A stretch of DNA of 39,887 nucleotides, taken from positions 1-39,887 of the forward strand of contig JALTKS010000099.1 in the NCBI GenBank assembly GCA_027006175.1, given 5' to 3'. The translations under genes and the position numbers were made by a program. Shown here one piece after another: positions 18,021-27,867 of the stretch. The notes beneath the pieces were generated by a model, which ran no database searches, was not told the DNA's origin, and saw only the letters and a program-made list of their open reading frames with translations. This DNA comes from Gammaproteobacteria bacterium. GTDB lineage: Bacteria > Pseudomonadota > Gammaproteobacteria > AKS1. Positions within the stretch are counted from its first letter, which is position 1, and each line of letters starts with the position of its first letter.

Positions 18021-19205
18021 TTAAATTAAACCCGCTAAACCATGTTGTAAATCTGCTTTTAAATCGTCAATATCCTCAAGACCAACCGCAATTCGTATTA
18101 GCCCATCTGATATCCCTGCATCGTCACGCTGTTCTGGTGTTAGGCGACCATGCGTGGTGGTTGCAGGATGTGTAATCGTTGTCCTGGTATCACCCAAATT
18201 AGCCGTTATCGATAACATTTCGGTTGCATCAATTAACCTCCATGCGTCATCCTTGCCACCTTTTAGTTCAAACGACAATACCGCACCCGGCCCACTTTGT
18301 TGTGACTGCGCAATAGCATATTGCGGATGTGTTTTAAGCCCTGGAAAATAGACTGCAGAGACGGCAGGTTGTGCTTGTAACCATTCAGCCAGTTGCTGTG
18401 CATTGTCGCAATGTGCTTTCATCCGTACAGATAATGTCTCAAGCCCTTTCAAAAAGGTCCAGGCATTAAACGGGCTCATACTTGGACCACAAGTGCGAAC
18501 GACACCAAAAATATCTTTACCGACAATATCTTCCTTGCCAATCACAGCCCCCCCCATGCAACGACCTTGTCCATCCAGAAACTTGGTGGCTGAATGAATA
18601 ACAATATCCGCACCTAAGGCTAAAGGACGTTGCAATACAGGCGTACACAAACAATTATCGACCACCAGTAAACAATCGCTGTCATGAGCAATGGTTGCCA
18701 GCTGATGAATATCGGCCACTTCACCTAAGGGATTTGAAGGTGTTTCCAAAAACAGGAATACGGTATTGTCCTGAATCGCTTCTTGCCATGCATTCAAGTC
18801 AGTTAAGCTTACGAATGTTGTTTCAATACCAAATTTAGCCAGATGTTGAGAAAACATAACCGTGGTGGTGCCAAAAATACTTTGTGACGCAACAATGTGA
18901 TCACCCGCTTTTAACAAGCCAAGACACGTTGATAGAATTGCCGCCATACCAGATGAGGTTGCTACACAGCGTTCACCACCTTCCAGTGCCGCTAAGCGTT
19001 GCTCAAACGTCCTTACGGTTGGGTTAGTGAAGCGTGAATAGATATTACCGGGTTCATCACCAGAGAACCGTGCAGCAGCTTCAGCCGCGCTACTAAATAC
19101 ATAACTGGATGTAGTAAAAATCGGTTCAGAATGTTCACCTTCAGCGGTACGCACTTGTCCTGCACGTACTGCGAGGGTATTAAATTTATAGTCTTTGTCA
19201 GACAT
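18021..19205 (-). CDS. metZ: O-succinylhomoserine sulfhydrylase MetZ
   Basis: PLP enzyme of the Cys/Met metabolism family that makes homocysteine directly from an O-acylhomoserine and sulfide, the direct sulfhydrylation route to methionine. It is 394 residues long. The PLP lysine is Lys208 in SATKFLDGQGR, the cofactor aspartate is Asp183 in VVDN, and YSRFTNPT and SSGMAAI are the usual phosphate-site and substrate segments. Position directly after purF matches metZ of Pseudomonas; discrimination from O-acetylhomoserine enzymes or MetB rests on this context and general resemblance. AAGGAGG precedes the ATG. Expression is governed by the SAM-II riboswitch upstream. Confidence 0.93.
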   Translation of the reverse strand: MSDKDYKFNTLAVRAGQVRTAEGEHSEPIFTTSSYVFSSAAEAAARFSGDEPGNIYSRFTNPTVRTFEQRLAALEGGERCVATSSGMAAILSTCLGLLKAGDHIVASQSIFGTTTVMFSQHLAKFGIETTFVSLTDLNAWQEAIQDNTVFLFLETPSNPLGEVADIHQLATIAHDSDCLLVVDNCLCTPVLQRPLALGADIVIHSATKFLDGQGRCMGGAVIGKEDIVGKDIFGVVRTCGPSMSPFNAWTFLKGLETLSVRMKAHCDNAQQLAEWLQAQPAVSAVYFPGLKTHPQYAIAQSQQSGPGAVLSFELKGGKDDAWRLIDATEMLSITANLGDTRTTITHPATTTHGRLTPEQRDDAGISDGLIRIAVGLEDIDDLKADLQHGLAGLI

Positions 19206-19262
19206 CCTGCCTCCTTATCCCATTCTATGAATACATGGTAACTGTTTTACAGGAGCAGGCAC

Positions 19263-19296
19263 AAAAAAACCTGCTCAACGATCGCTAAAGCAGGTT
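19263..19296 (-). terminator. SAM-controlled intrinsic terminator upstream of metZ
   Basis: AACCTGCT (19296-19289) pairs perfectly with AGCAGGTT (19275-19268), and the 3' arm runs into seven T in total on the minus strand. It begins one base after the SAM-II aptamer tail and ends 58 bases before the metZ ATG. It has no reading frame to terminate except the riboswitch leader, which identifies it as the expression platform. Confidence 0.88.
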
Positions 19297-19297
19297 G

Positions 19298-19353
19298 CCC
19301 TCCCTTTAGCTGCATTTATTAAGCGCCCGCAATCTGAGTCAAATCGGCGCTTT
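19298..19353 (-). ncRNA. SAM-II riboswitch controlling metZ
   Basis: The minus strand matches the SAM-II (metA-type) aptamer pattern closely. A P1 stem AAGCGCC/GGCGCTT encloses the conserved GATTTG and ATTGC loop elements, then come AATAAAT and GCAGCTAAAG, and a GGGAGGG tail that can form the pseudoknot with the P1 loop (CTC with GAG). GCTAAAG (19310-19304) is also perfectly complementary to CTTTAGC (19290-19284), giving an anti-terminator hairpin that competes with both the aptamer core and the terminator. Predicted logic: SAM bound, aptamer locked, terminator forms, metZ off. A consensus-like promoter lies just upstream. Confidence 0.88.
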
Positions 19354-19371
19354 AGTATTTCTAACGAGGCA

Positions 19372-19400
19372 AGTCTAGGCAGTGATGGGCTGCCTGTCAA
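19372..19400 (-). promoter_or_regulatory. Promoter of the metZ leader
   Basis: A perfect TTGACA (19400-19395), a 17-base spacer and TAGACT (19377-19372) lie on the minus strand directly after the purF stop. Predicted initiation is about ten bases before the aptamer. The spacer contains a 6-bp inverted repeat (AGGCAG/CTGCCT) that could be an operator or a remnant of a purF hairpin. Confidence 0.68.
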
Positions 19401-19402
19401 GA

Positions 19403-20911
19403 TTATGCGGTATTATGCATGTCCAGCGAAACTGATTTTTCTTTACCGGGTTCCTTGGCTGAATCTGAGCGCAATAATTCCAGTTGCTCAAGATAAAGAG
19501 AGGTAATTCCCTTGGTCACATATTCCCCATTAAATACCGAGGTATCGAACCTGGTTATGGATGTGTTTCCACGATGAACTGCATCAATGAGATCATCGAG
19601 ATCCTGAAAGATTAACTTGTCTGCACCAATTGCTTCTGCAACTTCTTCTTCGCTACGACCATGTGCAATTAGTTCCTGTGCACTTGGCATATCAATCCCA
19701 TAAACATTGGGGTAGCGGACGGGAGGCGCGGCGGACGCAAAATAAACTTTTCGCGCACCAGCATCACGCGCCATTTGTATTATTTGCTGTGAGGTTGTGC
19801 CCCGCACAATCGAGTCGTCAACCAACATTACATTTTTATCTCGAAATTCCAGATCAATGGCATTGAGCTTTTGGCGTACTGACTTCTTGCGCTGCTTCTG
19901 ACCTGGCATAATGAAGGTGCGACCAATATAGCGATTCTTAATAAACCCTTCGCGATACTTTACGCCAAGTTCATTTGCCAATTGTAATGCTGAGGTACGA
20001 CTGGTATCAGGAATAGGAATAACCACATCAATATCATGATCTGGCCAGACACGTTCAATCTTGTGTGAAAGATTTTCACCCATCCGTAACCGTGCTTTAT
20101 ACACAGAAACGCCATCCATAATAGAGTCGGGACGCGCAAAATAAACATGTTCAAAAATACACGGTGCAGGATCAGGATTACGTGCACATTGTCGCGTGTA
20201 TAACTCACCTTTCATGTCAATAAAGACAGCTTCACCCGGTTCGACATCTCGGATTAACTGGAAGCCTAATGCATCAACGGCAACACTTTCCGATGCCACC
20301 ATACTTTCAGAACCATTTTCAGTCTGACGACTACCAAAGACCAGCGGCCGAATACCATTCGGATCACGGAAAGCAACAATCCCATAGTCCGTAATCATGG
20401 CAACAACAGCATAACCACCACTGACACGCTGATGCACACGTGCAACAGCAGCAAAAATATCATTTTCATCAATACGAAGTTTGCCTAATGCCTGCAACTC
20501 ATGAGCAAAAATATTCAATAATACTTCGGAATCTGATTCCGTATTGATATGACGTAAATCTTCGCGGAATAACTCCTGTTTTAGTTCATCGGCATTTGTC
20601 AGGTTGCCATTATGAGCAAGGCTGATACCAAAAGGAGAGTTCACATAAAAAGGTTGTGCTTCAGCAGATGAGGCGCAGCCAGCTGTTGGATAACGAACAT
20701 GCCCTATGCCCATATCACCCGGCAGTTCGAGCATATGACGTGTATGAAAAACATCTCGCACCAAACCGTTGCTCTTGCGCAGATGTAATCGACCGTTATG
20801 GCACGTAATAATACCCGCGGCATCTTGCCCACGATGCTGTAAGACAGTTAAACCATCATAGAGCGTTTGGTTTACTGAACTACTACCAACAACACCAATA
20901 ATGCCACACAT
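19403..20911 (-). CDS. purF: Amidophosphoribosyltransferase
   Basis: First committed enzyme of purine synthesis: transfers glutamine-derived ammonia to PRPP. It is 502 residues long (E. coli 505). The sequence starts MCGIIGVVG, with the glutaminase nucleophile Cys2 exposed once Met1 is removed and no propeptide. GHVRYPTAG and LAHNGNL belong to the glutaminase site, and [13 protein letters not shown] (about 365-378) is the PRPP-binding loop. It follows cvpA by ten bases with GAGG nine bases before the ATG, the conserved cvpA-purF pair. Confidence 0.98.
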   Translation of the reverse strand: MCGIIGVVGSSSVNQTLYDGLTVLQHRGQDAAGIITCHNGRLHLRKSNGLVRDVFHTRHMLELPGDMGIGHVRYPTAGCASSAEAQPFYVNSPFGISLAHNGNLTNADELKQELFREDLRHINTESDSEVLLNIFAHELQALGKLRIDENDIFAAVARVHQRVSGGYAVVAMITDYGIVAFRDPNGIRPLVFGSRQTENGSESMVASESVAVDALGFQLIRDVEPGEAVFIDMKGELYTRQCARNPDPAPCIFEHVYFARPDSIMDGVSVYKARLRMGENLSHKIERVWPDHDIDVVIPIPDTSRTSALQLANELGVKYREGFIKNRYIGRTFIMPGQKQRKKSVRQKLNAIDLEFRDKNVMLVDDSIVRGTTSQQIIQMARDAGARKVYFASAAPPVRYPNVYGIDMPSAQELIAHGRSEEEVAEAIGADKLIFQDLDDLIDAVHRGNTSITRFDTSVFNGEYVTKGITSLYLEQLELLRSDSAKEPGKEKSVSLDMHNTA

Positions 20912-20921
20912 TGTTTAAGCC

Positions 20922-21413
20922 TCATGCATAATGGAAATTATCGGCAATGTCTTCCGGCAGGAAGCCTTTTAGCCAAATCGCCATTTCTTGAAAATGTTTT
21001 ATAAAAATTGAATCTTGCCACCATGGGTCTGCTGGTAATTGTGTTAAGCCAGCCATGAGTACCAGTATAGCCACAATTACGACTCCGCGCGCGATCCCAA
21101 AAATAACCCCTAACATGCGGTCAGTGCCGGTTAATCCAGACTTTTTAACCAGTGTTGAAATAAGGTTATTCACGATCGCAGCGATGATCAACGTAACCAC
21201 GAATAACAATGCAAAGGCACTGATCAATCTTAATGAGGGTGTATCAATATATTGGGTTAATATCGTCGCTAGATTCTGATGAAAAGTGAAAGCAACCCAA
21301 AATGCCAATACCCAGGCAACCAGGGACAGAGCTTCTTTGACAAACCCCCGCAACACGCTAATAAGTGCTGAGAGTGTGACAATAATTATAATGGCGTAAT
21401 CAACCCAAACCAT
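20922..21413 (-). CDS. cvpA: CvpA family inner-membrane protein
   Basis: Small inner-membrane protein needed for colicin V production in E. coli; its general role is uncertain. The start at 21413 gives 163 residues beginning MVWVDYAIIIIV, parallel to E. coli MVWIDYAII; an adjacent ATG at 21416 and a TTG at 21419 are alternatives. Four hydrophobic segments lie near 5-25, 28-50, 63-88 and 101-122. RGFVKEALSLVAWVLAFW and KKSGLTGTDRMLGVIFGIARG are the family's conserved segments. It sits in the folC-dedD-cvpA-purF order. Confidence 0.95.
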   Translation of the reverse strand: MVWVDYAIIIIVTLSALISVLRGFVKEALSLVAWVLAFWVAFTFHQNLATILTQYIDTPSLRLISAFALLFVVTLIIAAIVNNLISTLVKKSGLTGTDRMLGVIFGIARGVVIVAILVLMAGLTQLPADPWWQDSIFIKHFQEMAIWLKGFLPEDIADNFHYA

Positions 21414-21518
21414 CATCAATCTGCTATCAAACCAAACATACCGCCCCCATCGTTATGCAGCAGATCCTAACAGAGCCACGTCTTTAGATGAAGAATAAAT
21501 TAGGGCTGTGAGTGCCCT

Positions 21519-22157
21519 TTAAGATGGATGTTTTACGATGAATGTCCGGCCTTTGTAAATACCGGCCAATTTCTTACGCAAACTTTCAGCTGATTCACGC
21601 TTTATCTCTGGACCAACACGAACACGAAAATTGGCGATATCCTTAACATAAACAATATCAACAAATGCAGAAAAGCCTTTTTTACGTAATTTATCTCTTA
21701 ACGCAAAGGCATTTTTCTTAGAACCAAAGCTGCCAACTTGTACCGCCCAGGCACTTAAGCCCGCGCGCAACTTTTGAACCGTATTGGTTTTTTTTGTTGG
21801 TTTAGGCGTAGGTTTTGCCGATGCGACTTTAACCGGCGGTGTCTTTTTTTCGACCGCTTTTTTTACATTCTTGGTCTCTGCCTTCATATTTGATGCTGTT
21901 TTAGGCGAAACTTGCGCAGCAAGGCCTTTTTTAATGACTAATTTGGGTTCTGCAGCGGGTTTAATTGTCACGACTGGGGTTAAGGGAATAACTTTGGAAA
22001 CGTAACCACGCTCAGGTTTAGTAGGGATATTGGTTTCCGTGATCTCTGAATTGCCCGTTTCACGCCCATCTAACACCATTGGGATAAAAATGACCGCCAG
22101 TGAAACCAACACTGTCGCGCCGACCAAACGAACTTTTAAATTGGTTTCTTCCATCAT
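21519..22157 (-). CDS. dedD: SPOR-domain protein (DedD-like)
   Basis: Bitopic membrane protein expected at the division septum, where SPOR domains bind glycan strands lacking stem peptides. It is 212 residues long. A single membrane segment lies at about 9-27 (VRLVGATVLVSLAVIFIPM), then a long basic Lys/Pro/Ala linker, then a C-terminal SPOR domain (about 133-212) with AWAVQVGSFGSKKNAFALRDKL. AGGA lies before the ATG. Position between folC and cvpA matches dedD of E. coli; in Pseudomonas the equivalent is simply called SPOR-domain protein. Confidence 0.9.
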   Translation of the reverse strand: MMEETNLKVRLVGATVLVSLAVIFIPMVLDGRETGNSEITETNIPTKPERGYVSKVIPLTPVVTIKPAAEPKLVIKKGLAAQVSPKTASNMKAETKNVKKAVEKKTPPVKVASAKPTPKPTKKTNTVQKLRAGLSAWAVQVGSFGSKKNAFALRDKLRKKGFSAFVDIVYVKDIANFRVRVGPEIKRESAESLRKKLAGIYKGRTFIVKHPS

Positions 22158-22188
22158 TCTAATCCTGAAATAATCATCGTCATTATAA

Positions 22189-23484
22189 CTACTGAGCCAT
22201 TGCCTCGGCTACTGTATAAAAGGAGCCACAGATCACAACTCTATCATTGGCTTCACTATCTTCCTGAGCCCGTTGAAATGCCTCAGTTACAGAACCGAAA
22301 CAATCCACTATTTCCGAGGAAATTCCATTACTTATACAGACATCTTTAACCTTATCTGGTTCCGCAGCACGTTGCACCTTAGGCGCGGCTATGTACCATT
22401 TTGACACCTGCTCAGACAGATGTGAGGTTATTTGCTTAATATCTTTGTCTGCCATCACACCGAAAACTAGTCGTGTTTGCCCTTGAACAGGATCCTTCGA
22501 CAGGGTTCTCGCCAAAACAGCCGCACTGGCCGGATTATGCGCCACATCAAAGATACAACTCACCTCTCCACTATAGCATTCAAATCGACCAGGACATTGT
22601 ACGCGCTCAAGCCCTTCTGAAATATCAACACTATCTACCGGGAACTCAACTAATTGTTGTAACACGGCAACGGCAACGGCGGCATTATCGTACTGACAAT
22701 CAGCGCCTAATGCGGGTCTTTCAAGTTCAGTGATAGTGGGCTTTCCATCCTCGATCCAGTCCCATTTATCGCCATGTCGCTGTACATCAAAATCTTCACC
22801 CAGGACTGAAAGCACTGCGCCCGTTTGTTGTGCCACTGTTCGGACCGATTCGGGAACATGACGATCACCACAAACAGTGATGTGTCCTTTACGCATAATA
22901 CCGGCTTTTTCAAAACCAATTTTTTCTCTGTCATTGCCGAGCCAATCTTGATGATCAATATCGATGCTCGTGATCACAGATATATCAGCATCAATAATAT
23001 TCACCGCATCCAGTCTGCCACCCAAACCCACTTCCAGTAACACCACGTCCAACGTGTGACGAGAGAAAATATCAAATGCCGCCAGGGTGCCATATTCAAA
23101 GTAACTTAGAGAAGTATTCCCTCGCGCGCACTCAACTCGAGAAAAAGCACGGCATAAACTGGCATCATCTATATCAATGCCACCGACATGAACGCGCTCG
23201 TTATAATGCCGGAGATGAGGAGAGGTATAACTGCCCACGCTATAACCTGCGTTAAGTAAAATACTTTCTAGCATGGCAATAGTCGAACCTTTGCCATTAG
23301 TACCAGCAACAACAATCACTTTATACGCGAGTTGGGATAAATTCTGACGTTGAAAAACCGCTTGAACTCGTTCAAGACCCAACTCAATTTCCTGCGGGTG
23401 CAGTGTTTCTAAATAGCTAAGCCACTCAGTTAGGGATTTCGTGCTATCACATTTTTCTACCTGTAATGTGATCGAGGGTTTCAT
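22189..23484 (-). CDS. folC: Folylpolyglutamate synthase/dihydrofolate synthase
   Basis: Mur-ligase-like enzyme that adds glutamate to dihydropteroate and extends the polyglutamate tail of folates. It is 431 residues long. The nucleotide loop GTNGKGS is at 61-67, and the metal/folate segments YTSPHLRHYNERV, LLEVGLGGRLDAVN and SIDIDHQDWLGND are intact. The C-terminal domain has IFDVAHNPAS. It lies ten bases after accD and 31 bases before dedD on the same strand, in the usual order. Confidence 0.97.
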   Translation of the reverse strand: MKPSITLQVEKCDSTKSLTEWLSYLETLHPQEIELGLERVQAVFQRQNLSQLAYKVIVVAGTNGKGSTIAMLESILLNAGYSVGSYTSPHLRHYNERVHVGGIDIDDASLCRAFSRVECARGNTSLSYFEYGTLAAFDIFSRHTLDVVLLEVGLGGRLDAVNIIDADISVITSIDIDHQDWLGNDREKIGFEKAGIMRKGHITVCGDRHVPESVRTVAQQTGAVLSVLGEDFDVQRHGDKWDWIEDGKPTITELERPALGADCQYDNAAVAVAVLQQLVEFPVDSVDISEGLERVQCPGRFECYSGEVSCIFDVAHNPASAAVLARTLSKDPVQGQTRLVFGVMADKDIKQITSHLSEQVSKWYIAAPKVQRAAEPDKVKDVCISNGISSEIVDCFGSVTEAFQRAQEDSEANDRVVICGSFYTVAEAMAQ

Positions 23485-23494
23485 TCAGAGAAAT

Positions 23495-24400
23495 TTAAGC
23501 AGATTCAGGTTCTGCATCAACAAGCTCTTGCTTGTCGATTTGTGGCGCAGGTTGGCGCGTTAACATTGCCAAAATCTGGCTCACTTTGTCTCGCATCTCA
23601 CCACGCTTAACGATCATATCAATCACACCGTGCTCAAGTAAAAATTCACTACGCTGAAATCCATCAGGTAATGTTTCTCGCACCGTCTGTTCAATGACAC
23701 GAGGACCCGCAAAACCGATTAAGGCTTTAGGCTCGGCAATATTGATATCACCTAACATCGCTAAACTGGCAGAGACACCACCCATGGTCGGGTCAGTCAT
23801 TACCGAAACAAAGGGGATGCCGCGTTTAGACATGCGCGCCAATGCAGCACTGGTCTTTGCCATTTGCATTAATGAGAACAATGCCTCTTGCATGCGCGCG
23901 CCACCACTGGCAGAAAAACAAACCAGAGGAATATCTTCAGCTAAACAATATTCGGCCGCACGACGAAAACGCTCACCCACAACTGAACCCATTGAGCCAC
24001 CCATGAAACGGAATTCAAATGCACACGCTACCAGAGCAATGCCATTAACGCGTCCGCTCATGACAACCAGAGCATCATCTTCATCGGTATTCTTTTGCGC
24101 TATAGAAAGTCGATCTTTATATTTTTTGCTGTCTTTAAATTTTAAGGCATCAACGGGAACAAGTTCTGTGCCTAACTCAAGGCGAGGTTCTTCATCTAAA
24201 AAAGCTTCTAAACGACGACGCGCGCCAATACGCATATGGTGGCCACACTTGGGACAAACATCCACATTACGCTCAAGCTCAGCACGGTAGAGGACGGCGT
24301 TACAGGCTGTGCATTTTGTCCACAAGCCTTCCGGAACGCTCTTGCGCTTCGAACTATCTGTTCTTATCTTCGATGGAAGTAATTTTTCAAACCAACTCAT
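23495..24400 (-). CDS. accD: Acetyl-CoA carboxylase carboxyltransferase subunit beta
   Basis: Beta subunit of the carboxyltransferase that makes malonyl-CoA for fatty acid synthesis; it needs AccA, which is encoded elsewhere. It is 301 residues long. The N-terminal zinc ribbon has Cys30, Cys33, Cys49 and Cys52, and the crotonase fold contains [13 protein letters not shown] and [13 protein letters not shown]. It follows trpA by 90 bases; a 7-bp hairpin without T tract (24427-24446) in that gap is too weak to call a terminator, so accD and folC may be read from the trp transcript. Confidence 0.98.
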   Translation of the reverse strand: MSWFEKLLPSKIRTDSSKRKSVPEGLWTKCTACNAVLYRAELERNVDVCPKCGHHMRIGARRRLEAFLDEEPRLELGTELVPVDALKFKDSKKYKDRLSIAQKNTDEDDALVVMSGRVNGIALVACAFEFRFMGGSMGSVVGERFRRAAEYCLAEDIPLVCFSASGGARMQEALFSLMQMAKTSAALARMSKRGIPFVSVMTDPTMGGVSASLAMLGDINIAEPKALIGFAGPRVIEQTVRETLPDGFQRSEFLLEHGVIDMIVKRGEMRDKVSQILAMLTRQPAPQIDKQELVDAEPESA

Positions 24401-24490
24401 AATATTCTATAGCTTTATTAATATGTTACCTGACTAATCTCAGGTAGGAGTCTAATTATAGCGCAGTTTTCGCGCCGTGCCTCTACCCAA

Positions 24491-25297
24491 TTAAAGACTG
24501 TCCAGCGCTTGCCTGATTTCAGCTAAAATAGCGCAAATTGCAGGAGAAACGGCCTCAGGGTTGTCCTGATGAGCATCTGCCTGACGCACCAACACACTGC
24601 CAACAACCACTGCATCGGCAACCGCACCAATATTTCTGGCCGAATCAGCATCTTTAATACCAAAACCGACACCAACCGGAAGCTCAGTATGACGACGAAT
24701 TGCTGCCATTTTATCTGCCACCGCGCCCGTATCCAGCGTTGCTGCACCGGTCACGCCTTTTACAGATACATAATAAACAAAACCACTTGCAGCAGAGCAG
24801 AGTTTTTCTATACGTTCATCTGTGGTGGTGGGTGCAATGAGAAAGATAGGATCCATTTGATACCTGGCAAGTTCTGCAACAAATTCACTGCCCTCTTCAG
24901 GAGGTAAGTCCACTGTCAGTGCAGCATCAACACCCGCACTTGATGCGAGTTCAGCAAATTTGGCATAACCCATGACTTCAATCGGGTTTAAATAGCCCAT
25001 TAAAACAACAGGCGTGTCTGTGTCTGTTTCTCGAAATTCTTTTACCATTGCAAAGACATCATGCAAACTGATGTTGTGTACTAATGCACGTTCACTGGCT
25101 TTTTGAATCACTGGGCCATCTGCCATCGGATCAGAAAACGGTACTCCGAGTTCAATAATATCAGCACCCGCTTTAACCATGTCATGCATTAAAGGAACGG
25201 TTACCGAGGCAACCGGATCACCCGCAGTCACGTAGGGAATTAAGGCTTTGCGTCCTGCTTCACGCAGCGACATAAATTTTGTTTCAATACGACTCAT
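24491..25297 (-). CDS. trpA: Tryptophan synthase alpha subunit
   Basis: Cleaves indole-3-glycerol phosphate to indole, passed through a tunnel to TrpB. The start at 25297 (second of two adjacent ATGs) gives 268 residues and puts the catalytic acids at Glu49 and Asp60 ([16 protein letters not shown]), the same numbers as in E. coli. The other ATG, at 25300, overlaps the trpB stop in TAATG, implying translational coupling. [15 protein letters not shown] and GVGFGIKD are the phosphate-binding segments. Confidence 0.98.
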   Translation of the reverse strand: MSRIETKFMSLREAGRKALIPYVTAGDPVASVTVPLMHDMVKAGADIIELGVPFSDPMADGPVIQKASERALVHNISLHDVFAMVKEFRETDTDTPVVLMGYLNPIEVMGYAKFAELASSAGVDAALTVDLPPEEGSEFVAELARYQMDPIFLIAPTTTDERIEKLCSAASGFVYYVSVKGVTGAATLDTGAVADKMAAIRRHTELPVGVGFGIKDADSARNIGAVADAVVVGSVLVRQADAHQDNPEAVSPAICAILAEIRQALDSL

Positions 25298-25299
25298 CA

Positions 25300-26520
25300 T
25301 TAAAATTCAATCCCATCACGTGCGGCCACTGTATGAATATCTTTGTCACCACGACCTGACAAATTCACGATAATAATTTCATCTTTTTTCATGGTCGGTG
25401 CGAGCTTGGTGACATACGCCAAAGCATGACTTGACTCAAGTGCTGGCAAAATACCTTCAATGCCTGTGACATCATGAAAGCCCTGCAGAGCTTCATCATC
25501 ATTAATGGCAACGTACTCAGCACGTCCCACATCTTTTAACCATGAATGTTCTGGGCCAACGCCGGGATAATCCAGTCCTGCTGAAACAGAATGTGTTTCA
25601 ATAATTTGACCATTAGGATCTTCCATCAGATAAGTACGGTTGCCATGTAATACACCCGGTTGCCCGGCACAGAGTGGTGCAGCATGATGACCGGTTTCAA
25701 TACCATCACCCGCCGCTTCGACACCAATGATTTTTACACCGGCATCATTTAAGAACGGATAAAACAAACCAATCGCATTTGAACCACCACCGACACAGGC
25801 GACTAATGCATCCGGTAATCGCCCTGCTTGTTGTTGAATTTGCTCACGTGCTTCACGGCCAATGATAGCTTGAAAATCACGTACCATTGCAGGATAAGGG
25901 TGGGGGCCCGCCACTGTACCAATAATATAAAAGGTATCATCAACATTGGTGACCCAATCACGCATTGCTTCATTCAGGGCATCTTTAAGTGTTGCTGAAC
26001 CCGATTCAACAGGAACAACTTTTGCGCCTAATAACTTCATGCGATAAACATTCAGTGCCTGACGCTGAATATCTTCTGCGCCCATGTAAACAACACATTC
26101 CATACCAAAACGCGCAGCAACTGTGGCTGTTGCAACACCGTGTTGACCTGCGCCTGTTTCTGCAATCACACGTTTTTTACCCATGCGTTTTGCCAGCAGC
26201 GCCTGACCGATGGTGTTATTTACTTTATGTGCACCGGTATGATTAAGATCTTCACGTTTCATGTAGATTTGCGCGCCACCCAGTTTCTCCGTCCAGCTTT
26301 TTGCAAAATAGAGCGGTGATGGTCGACCCACATAATGTTTTAAATCATGATCAAACTCAGCCAGAAACGCGGGATCCTTCATCGCGCTTTCATAGGCGCC
26401 CGTTAATTCTTCAATGGCTGCCATCAGGGTTTCGGAAATAAAGCGACCACCATAGGGACCAAAATGACCTCGATCATCCGGCATATTCATAAAATCATTA
26501 ATGCTGTCTTGCTGACTCAT
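25300..26520 (-). CDS. trpB: Tryptophan synthase beta subunit
   Basis: PLP enzyme joining indole and serine to tryptophan. From the ATG at 26520 the product has 406 residues. A longer open frame from 26547 would overlap trpF by 14 bases and has no ribosome site, so I prefer 26520, though this choice is not certain. The PLP lysine is Lys99 in [16 protein letters not shown]. The glycine loop [11 protein letters not shown] and C-terminal LSGRGDKD are intact. It forms a tight trpF-trpB-trpA unit. Confidence 0.97.
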   Translation of the reverse strand: MSQQDSINDFMNMPDDRGHFGPYGGRFISETLMAAIEELTGAYESAMKDPAFLAEFDHDLKHYVGRPSPLYFAKSWTEKLGGAQIYMKREDLNHTGAHKVNNTIGQALLAKRMGKKRVIAETGAGQHGVATATVAARFGMECVVYMGAEDIQRQALNVYRMKLLGAKVVPVESGSATLKDALNEAMRDWVTNVDDTFYIIGTVAGPHPYPAMVRDFQAIIGREAREQIQQQAGRLPDALVACVGGGSNAIGLFYPFLNDAGVKIIGVEAAGDGIETGHHAAPLCAGQPGVLHGNRTYLMEDPNGQIIETHSVSAGLDYPGVGPEHSWLKDVGRAEYVAINDDEALQGFHDVTGIEGILPALESSHALAYVTKLAPTMKKDEIIIVNLSGRGDKDIHTVAARDGIEF

Positions 26521-26533
26521 TTCACTTAACTCA

Positions 26534-27154
26534 TTATTGCGCGGCATTAACCGCTGTCACAAAGGCACGAACTTTTTCGGCATCTTTAATCCCTTTGCTC
26601 TGCTCAACGCCACTGCTGACATCGACCGCATAAGGGTTCATTTGCTGGATTGCTATTGCCACATTGGACGGTTCTAATCCACCGGCGAGGATTATAGGCG
26701 TATCGAGCCCATCTGGCACGCGATCCCAGTCAAAAACTTCGCCCGTGCCACCCGCCTCATCAGGATGATAGGTATCGACCAATAATCCTCTTGCCGCACT
26801 ATATTGACTTGCCGCATCCACCAGATCCGCATCGTCTTTCATACGAATCGCCTTAATATAGGGTTTATTGAATGCCTGACATTGCGCGGGGGTCTCTGAA
26901 CCATGAAATTGCAGTAAATCTACCGGTACAGATGCTAATACATCTTCAACCTCAAAGTGTTCCGCATCAACAAAAAGCGCCACGACCGTGACAAATGCAG
27001 GTAAAACAGCGCAAATAGCCTGTGCTTGCTCAATCGTCACCGCACGCGGAGATTTAGGATAAAACACCAGTCCAATCGCATCAGCGCCAGCATTAGCGGC
27101 AATCAGCCCGTCTTCGGGACGGGTAATCCCGCATATTTTAATTCGTGTTGTCAT
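26534..27154 (-). CDS. trpF: Phosphoribosylanthranilate isomerase
   Basis: TIM-barrel enzyme catalysing the Amadori rearrangement of phosphoribosylanthranilate in tryptophan synthesis. It is 206 residues long. The catalytic pair is Cys8 in [10 protein letters not shown] and Asp127 in [16 protein letters not shown] and [15 protein letters not shown] bind phosphate. It opens the trpFBA unit. In related bacteria truA is the next upstream gene; here about 6 kb of other genes intervenes. No leader-peptide attenuator is visible upstream. The ribosome site is weak. Confidence 0.97.
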   Translation of the reverse strand: MTTRIKICGITRPEDGLIAANAGADAIGLVFYPKSPRAVTIEQAQAICAVLPAFVTVVALFVDAEHFEVEDVLASVPVDLLQFHGSETPAQCQAFNKPYIKAIRMKDDADLVDAASQYSAARGLLVDTYHPDEAGGTGEVFDWDRVPDGLDTPIILAGGLEPSNVAIAIQQMNPYAVDVSSGVEQSKGIKDAEKVRAFVTAVNAAQ

Positions 27155-27302
27155 CTGGCGTATTTTAGCCGAACAGAAATAATTTTGATATATAAAATAG
27201 TGACTTAGACCTGCTATTGTTATCCAATCAACACTGACATAGGCTTGAATAGACTAATAAGTCTAAAAACAATAAAAAAATCATCACAAGAGCGGCGATT
27301 CT

Positions 27303-27824
27303 ATGTTTTCTTACTTCAAAACCAATCTTGCAACGGGTTTCAAAACCTCACCGTTACACCGAACGATGCTATCAATCAGTCTTTTTATTCTATTTGCTGT
27401 TTTTGCCATGGCAACCGGATTTTCTACTGGTTTACTGAAATTTGCATCACTTGAATCAGATCTGATTTATATTTTACCTTTGACCTTATTCATATTCCCA
27501 TCATTGTTTGAAGAAACTGTGTTTCGAGGCTTACTCATCCCCAACGATACTGTATTAAAGGGCTCAAAAGAGATTTTAAAACGAAGTTTGTTCAGCTCAA
27601 TTATATTTGTGATTTGGCATCCATTTAATGCGCTCACCATTAACCCTGGCGCAAAGAATTTTTTCCTTGATCCCTGGTTTTTATTGATTGTTTTTGTCTT
27701 GGGGATGATTTGTAGCCTTGGCTACATTTTTTCACGTTCACTATGGGTGCCAACCATTATGCATTGGTTGACTGTTTTATTCTGGGTACTATTTCTAGGT
27801 GGGCGAAATCTTGTATTACAATAA
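27303..27824 (+). CDS. CPBP family intramembrane metalloprotease
   Basis: Predicted multi-pass membrane endopeptidase of the CPBP (CAAX protease/Abi) family; the substrate is unknown. It is 173 residues long, at the short end of the family. Family motifs are complete: EETVFRG (Glu70, Glu71, Arg75), FVIWHPF (His106) and IMHWLTV (His154). Four to five hydrophobic stretches are visible. Relatives include bacteriocin self-immunity proteins, but no bacteriocin gene is nearby. It is isolated on the plus strand, convergent with a 56-residue protein gene, and lies in the A+T-richer accessory segment. Confidence 0.87.
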   Translation: MFSYFKTNLATGFKTSPLHRTMLSISLFILFAVFAMATGFSTGLLKFASLESDLIYILPLTLFIFPSLFEETVFRGLLIPNDTVLKGSKEILKRSLFSSIIFVIWHPFNALTINPGAKNFFLDPWFLLIVFVLGMICSLGYIFSRSLWVPTIMHWLTVLFWVLFLGGRNLVLQ

Positions 27825-27835
27825 ACTTGATATAA

Positions 27836-27867
27836 AACAGGAATGCTATTCCATAAAATAGCATTCC
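27836..27867 (-). terminator. Hairpin terminator overlapping the end of the 56-residue gene
   Basis: A perfect 11-bp stem (27840-27850 and 27857-27867, GGAATGCTATT) with a 6-nt loop, followed on the minus strand by TGTTTTATAT. The stop codon of the small gene lies inside the stem. The T tract favours the minus strand. Confidence 0.6.

Noticed and set aside
23694-24290. 198-residue plus-strand open frame
   Set aside because: It lies fully antisense within accD, which has complete catalytic and zinc motifs; the composition is that of a reverse-complement shadow.
24427-24446. Terminator between trpA and accD
   Set aside because: Only a 7-bp stem without a following T run on the minus strand.
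27155-27302. trp leader peptide and attenuator upstream of trpF
   Set aside because: No short frame with tandem Trp codons and no terminator/anti-terminator pair is present.
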